Shown piece after piece: positions 1 to 10,515 of a stretch of 64,000 nucleotides of DNA. The DNA comes from Sphingomonas sp. LT1P40. Lineage in GTDB: Bacteria; Pseudomonadota; Alphaproteobacteria; Sphingomonadales; Sphingomonadaceae. Numbering within the stretch: position 1 is the stretch's first letter; every line of letters begins with the position of its first letter. The stretch is taken from positions 682,001-746,000 of the forward strand of contig NZ_JAXOJT010000002.1 in the NCBI RefSeq assembly GCF_036663835.1. The letters are read 5' to 3'. Made by a program: the position numbers and the translations under genes. The notes below the pieces were generated by a model. That model saw nothing but the letters and a program-made list of their open reading frames with translations. It made no database searches and was not told the origin of the DNA.

Positions 1-1134
<1,134 letters not shown>

Positions 1135-1166
1135 ACAGCTTTAAGCGGGGGGATCGGGCTTGTCTA

Positions 1167-2135
1167 TCATTCGGGCTCCGATGCCTCACTGGGCAGGATG
1201 CGATAGCCCAACCGGTCGGGGCTCAACGCGGCCCAGGGCACGAAGCGTCCGCTGGCACGCAAGTACCATGCGCCATCGACTTGCGCGACGGTCACGGTAA
1301 TCCCGTCCATCGTCACCCGCTCGCCATCACGCAGCGGCAGTTCGACCGTTTGCCTGGAATCGGAAACCATGGGCGTGGTCATCCCGCGTGGCAGACTGTG
1401 CAAACGCGAGGCAAGCGTAACGTGCCGCGCATCGATCGACTTGACCCGGAGCTGCCGTGTCAGGACGAATCCCAGCGAGCGCGGGTCGGTTGATCGTGCG
1501 GATAGCGGCGTCCACGCCACCGGCCGACCGATCGTCTGGCTGATAACGGGGTTTTCGGGTCGATACGGTTCGGCCTTGATGCTATCGGGCGACCCGTCCT
1601 TGTCGCTGTCGAACAGACAAAGCGACGGGTAGATCGTCCGCCGCTCATCGACAAAGGGTTCGAATGCCTTCCCCGGTTCGCGTTCGATGCAGTAAAGTTC
1701 TTGCCCGCCGGCATCCCTGATTTCGCGGACGAGGATCGTTCCTGCCGGAACCTCGCCACGCAGGGGCTTGCCGAGCTTGATCGGCGCGTCGAGCTGCCAT
1801 GCTTCCGGCGTCAAGCCGAGCCGTTCCCACGCGATGATCGCATCGATCGTGGCGGGAACATCGGCCGCAGTTTCCGTCGCCAGGCTTTCGAGCGCGCGGA
1901 AATAGCGTTTGGCGGATGGCAATCGCCGAAGCGTTTGAACGGGTAAATCCTTGACCGTAGCGCCGGGCGGAAGGCCGAAATGTTTGCGGACAGCCTCAGG
2001 GAGCGGCGCGTCGCCGCCCACGGTGAACTCCTCCCGCCGAATGACGCCATCGGTGGACGCCGGTGGGTCCTGCAGCGTGGCATGTGCCACGCCCGCCGAG
2101 ACGAGGAGCAAGAAGACGCTGATCGCCGCCGCCAA
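1167..2135 (-). CDS. Hypothetical secreted protein
   Basis: About 322 residues from a TTG start at 2135, with a hydrophobic N-terminal stretch (ISVFLLLVSAGVAHA) that reads as a Sec signal peptide. Codons upstream of the TTG are open back to a stop at 2178-2180 and add a basic n-region, so the true start may lie upstream at a weak codon. The mature part contains a short acidic, calcium-loop-like LFDSDKDGSPDSIKA segment around residue 175. It lies just behind a 114-aa gene on the same strand. I do not recognise the family. Confidence 0.7.
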   Translation of the reverse strand: MAAAISVFLLLVSAGVAHATLQDPPASTDGVIRREEFTVGGDAPLPEAVRKHFGLPPGATVKDLPVQTLRRLPSAKRYFRALESLATETAADVPATIDAIIAWERLGLTPEAWQLDAPIKLGKPLRGEVPAGTILVREIRDAGGQELYCIEREPGKAFEPFVDERRTIYPSLCLFDSDKDGSPDSIKAEPYRPENPVISQTIGRPVAWTPLSARSTDPRSLGFVLTRQLRVKSIDARHVTLASRLHSLPRGMTTPMVSDSRQTVELPLRDGERVTMDGITVTVAQVDGAWYLRASGRFVPWAALSPDRLGYRILPSEASEPE

Positions 2136-2177
2136 TTTTCTACGCGGAATCGCCTGTCTCCACCTTTTGCGGGAAGG

Positions 2178-2522
2178 CTAGGGGGCTCGCTCATCCTTGT
2201 CGAGCGCCGCGTACCAGGTCGCATAAGGCGTGTTCTTTGCGAGGTGGCGGTTCCAGTCGGGCGCGCCGTCGTCCCACCACACCGGGCCACGCTCGCCCAG
2301 CGAGCGCTTGGCCGCATCCACCCGTGCGCGAGCGTCGAGTTCGCGCGCCCCAACTGCGCGGCGGGCGGACATGAGTTCGGCGACGAGGCGCTCGCGTTGT
2401 TCCGGGGACAGCGCTGGATTGCTGGTCCGCCACAAGCGGCCACGCACGACGAAATAACGTCCGTCGGGCGTGACGGGGTGGTCGCTCAGAACGTCAGCGC
2501 CAGCCCTGCGCCCACGGTCCAC
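2178..2522 (-). CDS. Conserved hypothetical protein (about 105-114 aa)
   Basis: Small charged, tryptophan-containing soluble protein with no membrane segment. Blocks such as GRYFVVRGRLWR, ELMSARRAVG and WWDDGAPDWNRH look like a conserved alphaproteobacterial family of unknown role that I recall only as hypothetical. The 5' end overlaps the stop of the upstream MipA/OmpV gene; a start at or near the SDHPVTPDG segment, just after that stop, would be more natural. It is probably cotranscribed with its neighbours. Confidence 0.65.
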   Translation of the reverse strand: MDRGRRAGADVLSDHPVTPDGRYFVVRGRLWRTSNPALSPEQRERLVAELMSARRAVGARELDARARVDAAKRSLGERGPVWWDDGAPDWNRHLAKNTPYATWYAALDKDERAP

Positions 2523-3391
2523 TGGTGCCGCGTGCCCGCGATGCTGACCAGCGGCGAGTCCGCGAAATCGCCGAGCAGCTTGCTGTAGTTGAAGCCGGTG
2601 ACCAGCGCCAAGCCCTTGGTCAGGTCACCGGTCAGCGCATAGGTGAACAGGCCGCCATAGCTGATATTCTTCTGCCCGCCCTTTGGCGTGAACACCGGCA
2701 GGCCGCTGGCGACGCTGCCCGTTGGCGTCACGCCGAAATAGGTGCGGGCATAGCGATCCTCGACGATCTCGGCCGACGCGAAGAAGCCGACCAGCGCCTT
2801 GGTGCTGAGCGGCGTCGTGTAGTTCACCGAGGGGGTGAAAATGCCGCTCTTGTGGATCTTGGTCACGTCGTGGCGGTAGGACAGGCTGAGCGACAGCGTG
2901 TCGTAATCGCTGGTGATGAGGCCGGTCTTGCCGATGCCGATATAGCCGCCGACCTCGACCGCCGTGTCGATCTCACCCAGTGCGCGGACGCGCGGATCCT
3001 CGATCGCGTCGCGGTTGGTGCGGTTGAAGTTGATGACGGCGGTCGGACCGAGCTGGAAGTTCCAGCCGGGTCCGGCGATGTCGGGGATCACGTCGAGGCT
3101 GGCGCGGTTGCCGAGCACGGTGAAGCTCATTCCCGCAATCGTGCCGTTGGCGGCGGGCAGCGGGGTGAAGCGCTTGTCGTCCGAGCCCTCATAATCGGGA
3201 AGCCACGCCGCGCCAGCGCCGATGCTGAGGCGCGCCGCGCCCTCCTGTGCCGCCGCCGCCTGTTCCGGGGTGGCGTCGGTCGGCTCGGCCGCCGCGCCGG
3301 ACGGGTTCACCGATTCAGCTGGCGGCGCGTCCTGCGCGAAAGCGGGAGCGGTGAACGCAGTAGCGGCGAGGAGGGCAAAAGCGAGACGCAT
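2486..3391 (-). CDS. MipA/OmpV family outer-membrane protein
   Basis: Predicted outer-membrane beta-barrel of the MipA (MltA-interacting) / OmpV family, about 301 residues. The start at 3391 gives the signal peptide MRLAFALLAATAFTAPAFAQ. Family features are the early LSIGAGAAWLPDYEGSDD segment followed by PLPAA, alternating aromatic strands, and a C-terminal strand ending in TF as expected for BAM-dependent insertion. A low-complexity Ala/Pro/Glu linker follows the signal. An upstream in-frame ATG at 3451 would bury the signal peptide and is less likely. Confidence 0.88.
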   Translation of the reverse strand: MRLAFALLAATAFTAPAFAQDAPPAESVNPSGAAAEPTDATPEQAAAAQEGAARLSIGAGAAWLPDYEGSDDKRFTPLPAANGTIAGMSFTVLGNRASLDVIPDIAGPGWNFQLGPTAVINFNRTNRDAIEDPRVRALGEIDTAVEVGGYIGIGKTGLITSDYDTLSLSLSYRHDVTKIHKSGIFTPSVNYTTPLSTKALVGFFASAEIVEDRYARTYFGVTPTGSVASGLPVFTPKGGQKNISYGGLFTYALTGDLTKGLALVTGFNYSKLLGDFADSPLVSIAGTRHQWTVGAGLALTF

Positions 3392-3469
3392 ACGGGCAAC
3401 TTCCTGAAATTGTTTCAGGTTCGCAACGCCGCATCGCACAAATGGATGCAAGCGCTTTTGTTATTGTTC

Positions 3470-3550
3470 GGCACCGGCCCGCTCCCCCACCCCGGCCACC
3501 CATTCGATTATACGCTGTGGGTGGCAAGGGTGGGGGAGCGGGCCGGTGCC
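3470..3550. repeat. Long inverted repeat / hairpin
   Basis: Positions 3470-3492 and 3528-3550 are perfect 23-bp inverted copies. A second 8-bp stem (3495-3502 with 3518-3525) sits inside, leaving a small AT-rich loop. It fills most of the gap between two minus-strand genes. There is no T-run, so it is a REP-like extragenic palindrome rather than a standard terminator. Confidence 0.85.
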
Positions 3551-3556
3551 GCAACC

Positions 3557-3973
3557 CTAGAGCAGATACCGCATCCGCACTCGTTGTGGCTTTGCGGCAT
3601 CATCGAGCGGAAAGCGCGCGGCGGCGAATTTGGGGGGGCCGAAACCGATCGCCGGGTTGCGGCTGAAGCCGAAACCTTCGCGCGGAATGCCCATCAGCGT
3701 GTCGAGCTTTTTGTTGCCATTCTCGTCATGGATGATCGCGGCGGCGTAATTGCCGGTCGCCAGCCCCTCGATCCGCACCTGCGGCTGGCTGGCGGGAACG
3801 CTGCGCGAAACGGCGCGCGGATCGTCCTTGCAATCGGGAAAGCTTTCGGGCCGCGCGGTCAGGCAGATGCGCAGCACGCCCCTGGTCGAACGCAGCTTCT
3901 GAACGTCGAGTTCAAGCGTCGCCACCGGCGACGTTGCGGGGAGCAGCAACGCGGCCAATCCCAGCGCGAGCAT
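3557..3973 (-). CDS. DUF2141 domain protein, exported
   Basis: About 138 residues from the ATG at 3973, where a short signal-like segment (MLALGLAALLLPATSPVA) begins. The body matches the DUF2141 pattern: ICLTARPESFPDC, then GNYAAAIIHDENGNKKLD and GIPREGFGFSRNP. DUF2141 proteins are small periplasmic or secreted beta-rich proteins of unknown role, often next to lipid or carotenoid genes. The start lies inside the 3' end of the upstream sterol-desaturase-like gene (62-nt overlap), so the two are probably coupled. Confidence 0.85.
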   Translation of the reverse strand: MLALGLAALLLPATSPVATLELDVQKLRSTRGVLRICLTARPESFPDCKDDPRAVSRSVPASQPQVRIEGLATGNYAAAIIHDENGNKKLDTLMGIPREGFGFSRNPAIGFGPPKFAAARFPLDDAAKPQRVRMRYLL

Positions 3974-4703
3974 GCGTTTTGGCAAAGTCTCCAACCCCGC
4001 GGTCCGTGCCGCACAGGCGATCCCAGAAGCGAAAATAGAGCCCATAATTGCACCCATATTGCTCATGGTGGCGCTGATGATGACTCGCGGTGATGAGCCA
4101 TGCCCCCAATGGCCCCCGCCACATGAACCGGGGGAAAATCTCCCACCCCATGTGATTGGTCACTCCCATAACGGTCATGGTGGCGAGGACAAAGCCCAAT
4201 GCGCCGACATGGATCGGAATCGCAAAGACCAGTGCCGGAATTGCCACAGCGCCGGTGATCGCCTCGATCGGATGAAAGCTCATCGCGGCCCAGGCGGTTG
4301 GCGGGCGGCTGGCATGATGAACGGCGTGGGCGATGCGAAACGGCCGGGGCCGGTGCATCCAGCGGTGCGTCCAGTAGAACCATGTGTCGTGGGCGAAGAG
4401 ATAGAGAAGGATCGAGAGCGGCAAATACCAGAGCGGGTATGCAGAGACATCAGTGTAAACCTGCGTCCAGCCGCGACTCTGCCACCCCCAGGCGACGACC
4501 CCGGCGGGGATGCCATAGATCGCGGCGCTGGCGAGGCTCCACACGACTTCGCGCCGCATCTGGGCGTCGAGGCCGCGGTACAGGCCGGGGTGGCGGACGC
4601 GTGTTGCCCAGGCGAACGCGCCCGAGACGATGAGATAGCGCACGCCAACGATGAGGGTCATCGCGAGTGCGGAGAGGAGGATGGCGAGGGTCAGTCCAGC
4701 CAT
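3912..4703 (-). CDS. Sterol desaturase / fatty-acid hydroxylase family membrane protein
   Basis: Integral-membrane di-iron oxygenase-type protein, 263 residues, with four or five hydrophobic segments. All three histidine clusters are present: HDTWFYWTHRWMH near residue 105, HAVHH near 128, and HHQRHH near 210. These bind the di-iron centre in the fatty-acid hydroxylase superfamily, which also includes carotenoid hydroxylases. The substrate cannot be assigned. The crt operon lies 2.7 kb away, but this protein is longer than typical CrtZ. The start overlaps the parE stop by 13 nt. Confidence 0.88.
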   Translation of the reverse strand: MAGLTLAILLSALAMTLIVGVRYLIVSGAFAWATRVRHPGLYRGLDAQMRREVVWSLASAAIYGIPAGVVAWGWQSRGWTQVYTDVSAYPLWYLPLSILLYLFAHDTWFYWTHRWMHRPRPFRIAHAVHHASRPPTAWAAMSFHPIEAITGAVAIPALVFAIPIHVGALGFVLATMTVMGVTNHMGWEIFPRFMWRGPLGAWLITASHHQRHHEQYGCNYGLYFRFWDRLCGTDRGVGDFAKTHARAGIGRVAAPRNVAGGDA

Positions 4704-4984
4704 CGTTTGGCGTCCATAGCCTTGTGAAGCACTCTCACGACCGAGATATGCTGCTCAGCAAGACGATAATATATTCGATGCTCGCGGCAGGGCAGGCTTC
4801 GCAGCCCTTTGCCGAAGTCCGGGCGGGTTTCGCCAATTTCCGGATATTCACGCAGCCGCTCCATTGTCTTGTCGATCGCCTCTACATAAGCGATTGCGAC
4901 CTCCTCGCCGTAGTTGACGCTACCATATTCGAGGATGCTTCGGAGGTCGGCGACCGCGCCCGCACGCAGGCGGAGCGTGAACAT
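4691..4984 (-). CDS. parE: ParE/RelE-family toxin
   Basis: 97-residue toxin of a type II toxin-antitoxin pair. Visible family features are an N-terminal LRAGAVADLRSILEYG helix pair, the YPEIGETRPDFGKGLRSL loop, and a C-terminal YRLAEQHISVVRVLH strand. ParE toxins poison DNA gyrase; related RelE proteins cleave mRNA, so the exact target is inferred. The start codon overlaps the antitoxin stop (ATGA), which gives translational coupling. Confidence 0.9.
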   Translation of the reverse strand: MFTLRLRAGAVADLRSILEYGSVNYGEEVAIAYVEAIDKTMERLREYPEIGETRPDFGKGLRSLPCREHRIYYRLAEQHISVVRVLHKAMDAKRWLD

Positions 4985-5211
4985 CAGCGTGCGCGAAATT
5001 CAGAGATGATATCCTGCACAGTGGTGTTCGTTTCCGGATTCGCCAGACCCTCTTCGATCGCCGCATGGAGCGCGCGCCATTTCTCGTTTTCCTGATCGCG
5101 ACGGATCAGGTCGCGGACATAGTCGCTGGTGCTGCTGTAACGGCTCTCGGCAACGCGGGACTCGGCCCATGCCTTGAGTCCGTCGGGGAGGGAAACGTTC
5201 ATCTGTGCCAT
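4984..5211 (-). CDS. parD: ParD-like antitoxin (ribbon-helix-helix)
   Basis: 75 residues from the ATG at 5211; a second ATG at 5202 (MNVSLPDGLKAW) is also plausible. The N-terminal beta strand and helices MNVSLPD...SYSSTSDYVRDLIRRDQ form an RHH DNA-binding fold that probably represses its own operon. The acidic C-terminus should wrap the toxin. It is located directly before parE with a 1-nt overlap. Confidence 0.88.
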   Translation of the reverse strand: MAQMNVSLPDGLKAWAESRVAESRYSSTSDYVRDLIRRDQENEKWRALHAAIEEGLANPETNTTVQDIISEFRAR

Positions 5212-5248
5212 ACGCAACTTATACAATTCTGCGCTAAGATTGGCAAGA

Positions 5249-5842
5249 TCAGAGCAGCCCGCCCGCCGCCTGCCATGTGCGGATCGCATCGACCGGCCAC
5301 ACCAGCATCAGCACGTTGAGCGTGAGATTGTCGCGGATCAGCAGCAGCGTCATCAGTTCAAATGCGACCGCAAGGACCGCCGTCACCGCGACCGGCAGTC
5401 GCATCGCCAGCCAGAAACCCGCCGCCATCCAGCCGATATCGGCGACCGAATTGACGATGCTGTCGCCCGAATAGCCGAACGCCATCGTCGCTTCACGATA
5501 GCGGTCGATGATGATCGGGGAATTTTCGAGCAGCTCCCATGCCCCCTCGATTACCACCGCCAGCGGCAGCGCCCAGTTTCGCGCGTGACTGCGCAACGCG
5601 AAATGCGCGGCGGCGTAGAACAGGAAGCCGTGGATGATGTGACTGAAGCTGTACCAGTCGGCGAGATGCTGGCTGTTCTCGCTGGAATTGACCACGCCAT
5701 GCCACAATTTGACGCTGCCGCACGGGCACATTGGCGGGCGCTGCATTGCCAGCAGGATCAGCGCGGCGACGGCGACCAGTGCGAGTGCCGCGAACAACGC
5801 AGGACGGGTGATACGGAGTTGGGGGCGAATCATTGCCGGCAC
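5249..5842 (-). CDS. UPF0314 / DUF2585 membrane protein
   Basis: 197-residue inner-membrane protein with about four transmembrane segments. It has the family signature [11 protein letters not shown] near residue 40, [20 protein letters not shown], and [19 protein letters not shown] in the middle. These match the UPF0314 (DUF2585) family of alphaproteobacteria, whose function is unknown. It lies directly downstream of the HWE kinase gene on the same strand with a 2-nt gap, so the two are probably cotranscribed. Confidence 0.85.
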   Translation of the reverse strand: MPAMIRPQLRITRPALFAALALVAVAALILLAMQRPPMCPCGSVKLWHGVVNSSENSQHLADWYSFSHIIHGFLFYAAAHFALRSHARNWALPLAVVIEGAWELLENSPIIIDRYREATMAFGYSGDSIVNSVADIGWMAAGFWLAMRLPVAVTAVLAVAFELMTLLLIRDNLTLNVLMLVWPVDAIRTWQAAGGLL

Positions 5843-5844
5843 GC

Positions 5845-7338
5845 CTAGTCCGCCATCGCGGCGGCGCGGGCACGCATCCTCACGGTCAGCCCTTCCGGTA
5901 AATAGTCGGTTTCGACCCCACCACCGCCGGTCAAGCCGCGCCGGATGAGGTTGGAGCCAAAGCCCTTGCGCGTTGGTTGCTCGGCCGGTGGTCCGCCGCG
6001 TTCGATCCAGTCCAGCGCGAGATCATCGCCTTCGAACCGCCACTGCATTGCGATGCGCCCGCCCAGCGCCGACATCGCGCCATATTTCATCGCGTTGGTG
6101 ACGAGTTCATGGACCAGCAACGACACCATGGTCGCCGTGTTCGGCCCCAACCGCACCGACGGGCCGTCGAAATCGGCAACGTGGCGCACGCCAAGCGTGT
6201 CGAACACCTTGTTCGCGATCTGCTCGAGCGTCGCACCCTCAACCTGCTGGGCCAGCAGCACATCGTGCGCACCGGACAATGCGCGCAGGCGTTGGTCGAA
6301 CTGCTCAATCGGACCGCGATCGGACAAGGTGCCAAAGGTCATGCGCGCGATCGCCTGAACCAGTGACAGCGTGTTCTTCAGCCGGTGCGCCATCTCCGCG
6401 TTCATAAGCCAGCGCGTGGTGACGTCGCGGACGGTGCCGAGCATGCGAACCGGGCGTCCGTCGTCATCGTGCAGGAAGCGCGCCGCGCGGCTGATCCAGC
6501 GCAGTTGGCCGTCGCTGGCGCGTTTGATGCGATATTCGACCGCCGGTTGCGCGGTGCCGGTGCGACGCGTGTCGTCGTTCGAGTGAATCATGCGGTCTTC
6601 GGGCAGGACCAGCATTTCGATGTCTGACGCGGCAAAACTCGCCTGAACCGGCAGTCCGAACAGCTCGCAGAACATCGGTGAGACCAGCAACTCGCCGGTA
6701 TCGACATCGACTTCGAAGCTGCCAACGCGCCCGGCTTCCTGGGCCATGCGCAGACGCTGTTCATGTGCCTCGAGCTGGCGCAAATGGCGGCGCAATTCGA
6801 GCTGGCCGACAACCTGCGCGGCCAGTGCGACGAGCATCTCCGCCTGGTCCGTCGTCAGACCGGCGGGGCGCGGGACCGTGTCGATGACGCAGAGCATCCC
6901 GATAACCTGCCCCGAGGGAGTCACCAGTGGTGCACCCGCGTAAAACCGGATGTTTGGCTCATCCGTTACCAGCGTATTGCTGGCGGTACGCGGATCAAGC
7001 GTCAGGTCGGGGATGATCAGCGGGTCGGTTCGCGACAGCCCATGCGCACAGACCGATTGGTTGATCGACGTCTCGCACGCGTCGATCCCCACCCGCGCCT
7101 TGAACCATTGCCGGTCCTGTTCGACCAGGCTGACCAGCGCGATCGGTGTGGCGCAGATATACGAGGCGATCCGAACGATCCCGTCAAAATCGGCCTCTGC
7201 CGGGGTATCGAGGATCTGATATGCCGCGAGCGCGGCAAGGCGCTCGGGCGACGAAACCGGGTTCAAGCGAGCGCATCCGGACAAAATTGAAATCGATTCA
7301 CCCCACCATATTACCGCAATTTGCCGAGCAGACGCCAT
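5845..7338 (-). CDS. GAF-PAS sensor histidine kinase, HWE family
   Basis: About 497 residues. A GAF domain covers roughly 30-195 ([38 protein letters not shown]), followed by a PAS domain near 205-320 ([16 protein letters not shown]). The C-terminal HWE kinase core shows the phospho-acceptor histidine in [14 protein letters not shown], the N-box [11 protein letters not shown] and the WIE block LDWIERGGP. No transmembrane segment is seen, so it is a cytosolic sensor. The GAF start resembles those after [20 protein letters not shown]; a TTG at the LNPVSS segment is an alternative start. Divergent from the crt operon. Confidence 0.92.
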   Translation of the reverse strand: MASARQIAVIWWGESISILSGCARLNPVSSPERLAALAAYQILDTPAEADFDGIVRIASYICATPIALVSLVEQDRQWFKARVGIDACETSINQSVCAHGLSRTDPLIIPDLTLDPRTASNTLVTDEPNIRFYAGAPLVTPSGQVIGMLCVIDTVPRPAGLTTDQAEMLVALAAQVVGQLELRRHLRQLEAHEQRLRMAQEAGRVGSFEVDVDTGELLVSPMFCELFGLPVQASFAASDIEMLVLPEDRMIHSNDDTRRTGTAQPAVEYRIKRASDGQLRWISRAARFLHDDDGRPVRMLGTVRDVTTRWLMNAEMAHRLKNTLSLVQAIARMTFGTLSDRGPIEQFDQRLRALSGAHDVLLAQQVEGATLEQIANKVFDTLGVRHVADFDGPSVRLGPNTATMVSLLVHELVTNAMKYGAMSALGGRIAMQWRFEGDDLALDWIERGGPPAEQPTRKGFGSNLIRRGLTGGGGVETDYLPEGLTVRMRARAAAMAD

Positions 7339-7433
7339 AGGGCGCGATCAAATACGCCGGACGCCTGAGAAAGCATCGGATTCGCCCTCCACAGGGGTTT
7401 AACCCCGCAGGTCAATCCGCTAGTCGCCGCACC

Positions 7434-8597
7434 ATGCCGGCCATCATCCATTGCGACGTCGCCATTGTCGGTGGCGGGCTTGCGGGCGGATTGATCGCGC
7501 TCGCGCTCAGGAAGAAGCGCCCCGATCTCGATGTGCGGATCGTCGAGGGCGGGCCGGTGCTGGGCGGCAATCATTTGTGGTCGTTCTTTGCCAGCGATGT
7601 GGCGGCGAGCGACCGCTGGCTGGTCGCGCCGCTGATCTCCTATGGCTGGACCAGCTATGACGTCGCCTTTCCCGATCATGCCCGCACGCTGACGGCGCCC
7701 TATTATTCGATCGAGTCCGAGCGGTTCAACGCGGTGGTGCGCGCGGCGATGCCGGAGGGCGCGGTGATGACACGGCGCAAGGTTCTGGGGGCCAGCGCGA
7801 AAGCCGTCGTGCTGGCCGATGGCGACCGGGTCGAGGCGGGGGGCGTGATCGATTGCCGGGGGGCGGGGGACCTGAAGAAACTCGATCTGGGCTGGCAGAA
7901 GTTTCTGGGCCGCGAAGTTGCGCTGGCCGAGCCGCATGCGGTGCAGCGCCCGATCATCATGGATGCGACGGTGACGCAGCATGACGGCTATCGCTTCGTC
8001 TATGCGCTGCCGTTCGCGGCGACCCGGCTGTTCGTCGAGGATACTTATTACAGCGACACGCCCGACATCGACCGCGCGGCGCTGAGCGCGCGGATCGACG
8101 CCTGGATGCAGGCGCACGACATCGCGGTCGAGGCAGTGACGCGCGAGGAGGCAGGGTCGCTGCCCGTGGTGATGGGCGGCGATTTCGAGGAATATTGGCG
8201 CAGCGGCGGCAACCGCGTGGCCAAGGGCGGGGTGCGTGCGGGGCTGTTTCATCCGCTGACCAGTTACTCGCTGCCCGATGCGGTGCGGCTGGCGAGCATG
8301 ATCGCGGGAGCGAGCGACCTGTCGGGCGCGGGGCTGCATGAGCTGACCCAAGGCTATGCGCGGCGACAGTGGAAGCGGCGCGGCTTCTATCGCATGCTCT
8401 CGGCGATGCTGTTCCGGGCGGCAGAACCGGCGGAACGTTACCGCATTCTCGAACGCTTCTATCGGCTGGACGCGGGGTTGATCGCACGTTTTTATGCCGG
8501 GCAATCGAGCCTGTTGGACCGGGCGCGCATCCTGACCGGCAAGCCACCCGTACCTGTCGGACGGGCAATCAACGCAATCAGAGGAAAAGCGGGATGA
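7434..8597 (+). CDS. crtY: Lycopene beta-cyclase
   Basis: 387-residue flavoprotein that cyclises the ends of lycopene to beta-carotene. It has the N-terminal dinucleotide motif DVAIVGGGLAGGLIALAL, then GNHLWSFF, HAVQRPIIMDATV, YRFVYALPF and a C-terminal GLFHPLTSYSLPDAVRLA block, all typical of bacterial CrtY. First gene of the carotenoid operon; its stop overlaps the crtI start by 4 nt. Confidence 0.95.
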   Translation: MPAIIHCDVAIVGGGLAGGLIALALRKKRPDLDVRIVEGGPVLGGNHLWSFFASDVAASDRWLVAPLISYGWTSYDVAFPDHARTLTAPYYSIESERFNAVVRAAMPEGAVMTRRKVLGASAKAVVLADGDRVEAGGVIDCRGAGDLKKLDLGWQKFLGREVALAEPHAVQRPIIMDATVTQHDGYRFVYALPFAATRLFVEDTYYSDTPDIDRAALSARIDAWMQAHDIAVEAVTREEAGSLPVVMGGDFEEYWRSGGNRVAKGGVRAGLFHPLTSYSLPDAVRLASMIAGASDLSGAGLHELTQGYARRQWKRRGFYRMLSAMLFRAAEPAERYRILERFYRLDAGLIARFYAGQSSLLDRARILTGKPPVPVGRAINAIRGKAG

Positions 8598-10072
8598 AGC
8601 GGGCAGTCGTTATCGGCGCAGGGTTCGGCGGACTGGCGCTGGCCATCCGCCTGCAATCGGCGGGCGTGGACACGACCATCGTCGAGGCGCGCGACAAGCC
8701 CGGCGGGCGCGCCTATTATTGGGAGAAGGATGGGTTCACCTTCGACGCAGGCCCCACCGTCATCACCGCACCCGAAGCGCTGGAGGAATTATGGGCGCTG
8801 TCCGGCCACCGCATGGCCGACGACGTCACGCTGGCGCCGATCAGTCCGTTCTATCGGCTAAACTGGCCCGACGGGACCAATTTCGACTACACCAATGACG
8901 ATGCGCTGCTGACGAGCGAGATCGCCAAGCTCGATCCGGGCGACATCGCCGGATATCGCCGGTTCCTGGAATATTCGGCGGGGGTGTATCACGAGGGGTA
9001 TGAGAAGCTGGGGACGGTCGCGTTCCTCGACTTCACGTCGATGATCAAGGCGGCCCCGGCGCTGGCAAAATACCAGGCGTGGCGCAGCGTATATTCGATG
9101 GTCTCGACCTTTGTGAAGAACGAGAAATTGCGTGAGGCTTTGTCGTTCCACACCTTGCTCGTCGGCGGTAATCCGATGACGACCAGTGCGATTTATGCGC
9201 TGATCCACAAGCTGGAGCGCGATGGCGGCGTGTGGTTCGCGATGGGCGGCACCAACCGGCTGATCGCGGGGCTGGTGCGCCAGTTCGAGCGGCTGGGTGG
9301 GGTGCTGAAGCTGGACGATCCGGTCGCGGAGATCGAGACGCTGGGCGAGCGTGCGACGGCGGTCGTGACGAAGTCCGGTGCGCGCTATGAAGCGGATATG
9401 GTCGCCAGCAATGCCGATATCGTCCACAGTTATCGTGACTTGCTCAAAGGCTCACGCAGTGCGCAACGGACCGCGACGAAGCTTGAGAAGAAGCGCTACT
9501 CCCCATCGCTGTTCGTCGTGCATTTCGGGGTGAAGGGCAGCTGGCCTGGCATTCCGCACCACATGATCCTGTTCGGGCCGCGCTACAAAGGGCTGCTGTC
9601 GGACATTTACGACACCGGCGTGCTGAGCGAGGATTTCTCGCTGTATCTGCATCACCCGACCGTCACCGATCCGTCGATGGCGCCGGAGGGTTGCTCGACC
9701 TTTTATGCGCTGTGCCCGGTGCCGCACATGGGCAAGTTCCCGGTCGACTGGACCGAGATCGCGCCGATCCTGGAAAAGCGCATCCTCGACGAAGTCGGGC
9801 GGCGCCTGATCCCCGACATCCACGACCGGATCGTCACCAAATTCAGCTATGCCCCGAACGATTTCCAGAACGACCTCGCCGCGCATCTGGGCAGCGCGTT
9901 CAGCCTGGAGCCGATCTTGACGCAAAGCGCCTATTTCCGCGCGCACAACCGCGACGATTCGATTGCCAACATGTATTTCGTGGGCGCGGGCACGCATCCG
10001 GGCGCGGGGATTCCCGGCGTGGTCGGCAGCGCCAAGGCGACGGCGGCGCTGATGCTGGAGCAGGGGGAGTGA
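8594..10072 (+). CDS. crtI: Phytoene desaturase
   Basis: 492 residues from the ATG at 8594. Desaturates phytoene to lycopene using FAD. The N-terminal FAD motif is AVVIGAGFGGLALAIRL followed by KPGGRAYYWEKDGFTFDAGP. The C-terminal carotenoid-dehydrogenase signature is FVGAGTHPGAGIPGVVGSAK. Length fits the bacterial CrtI family. Overlaps crtY by 4 nt at its start and the following DUF1851 gene by 4 nt at its end. Confidence 0.97.
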   Translation: MKRAVVIGAGFGGLALAIRLQSAGVDTTIVEARDKPGGRAYYWEKDGFTFDAGPTVITAPEALEELWALSGHRMADDVTLAPISPFYRLNWPDGTNFDYTNDDALLTSEIAKLDPGDIAGYRRFLEYSAGVYHEGYEKLGTVAFLDFTSMIKAAPALAKYQAWRSVYSMVSTFVKNEKLREALSFHTLLVGGNPMTTSAIYALIHKLERDGGVWFAMGGTNRLIAGLVRQFERLGGVLKLDDPVAEIETLGERATAVVTKSGARYEADMVASNADIVHSYRDLLKGSRSAQRTATKLEKKRYSPSLFVVHFGVKGSWPGIPHHMILFGPRYKGLLSDIYDTGVLSEDFSLYLHHPTVTDPSMAPEGCSTFYALCPVPHMGKFPVDWTEIAPILEKRILDEVGRRLIPDIHDRIVTKFSYAPNDFQNDLAAHLGSAFSLEPILTQSAYFRAHNRDDSIANMYFVGAGTHPGAGIPGVVGSAKATAALMLEQGE

Positions 10073-10515
10073 CCAGCGCGGCGTTGGTGGAAGCTATTCG
10101 TGAAGGCTGGGGCTGGAAGGGCATTGAACCTGATGCGGTGACGGCGATCAGCCCGTTCGGCCATCTCATCGTTCGCGATGCCAAGAAGGCTTTCTGGTAT
10201 CTCGACCCCGAGTTGCGGACGCTGGAACAGGTCGCCACCGATGAGGCGGGCCTGTTCACGCACATGCGCGAGCCCGATGTTCGTGAAGTCTGGGAAGCCC
10301 GGGCGTTGGTCGATGCGGCGCATGCGCGGCTCGGCGATCCGGCAACTGGGCGATGCTATACGCTCAACACGTTGGCGCTGCTAAGGGGCGACTATGGCCA
10401 TGACAATCTTTGCACGATGCCAGTCGAAGAACTGATCCTGTTCACAGGCGATTTCGAACGGCAAACTCATGAATTGCCCGAGGGCGCGCAGGTGCAATTG
10501 AAAGTGGTAGAATGA
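10069..10515 (+). CDS. DUF1851 domain protein
   Basis: 148 residues starting at a GTG that overlaps the crtI stop. The C-terminal half shows the DUF1851 pattern: TLNTLALLRGDYGHDNLC, then EELILFTGDFERQTHELP. DUF1851 is annotated in databases as T6SS immunity-like (Tdi1 C-terminal), but this protein sits in a carotenoid operon with 4-nt overlaps on both sides, so a role as a toxin immunity protein is doubtful. Cytosolic; function unknown. Confidence 0.82.
   Translation: MTSAALVEAIREGWGWKGIEPDAVTAISPFGHLIVRDAKKAFWYLDPELRTLEQVATDEAGLFTHMREPDVREVWEARALVDAAHARLGDPATGRCYTLNTLALLRGDYGHDNLCTMPVEELILFTGDFERQTHELPEGAQVQLKVVE

Noticed and set aside
3912..4703. Assignment of the sterol-desaturase-like gene as crtZ (beta-carotene hydroxylase)
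   Set aside because: Histidine motifs fit the superfamily, but the length (263 aa) and sequence do not specifically match CrtZ, and it is not in the crt operon.
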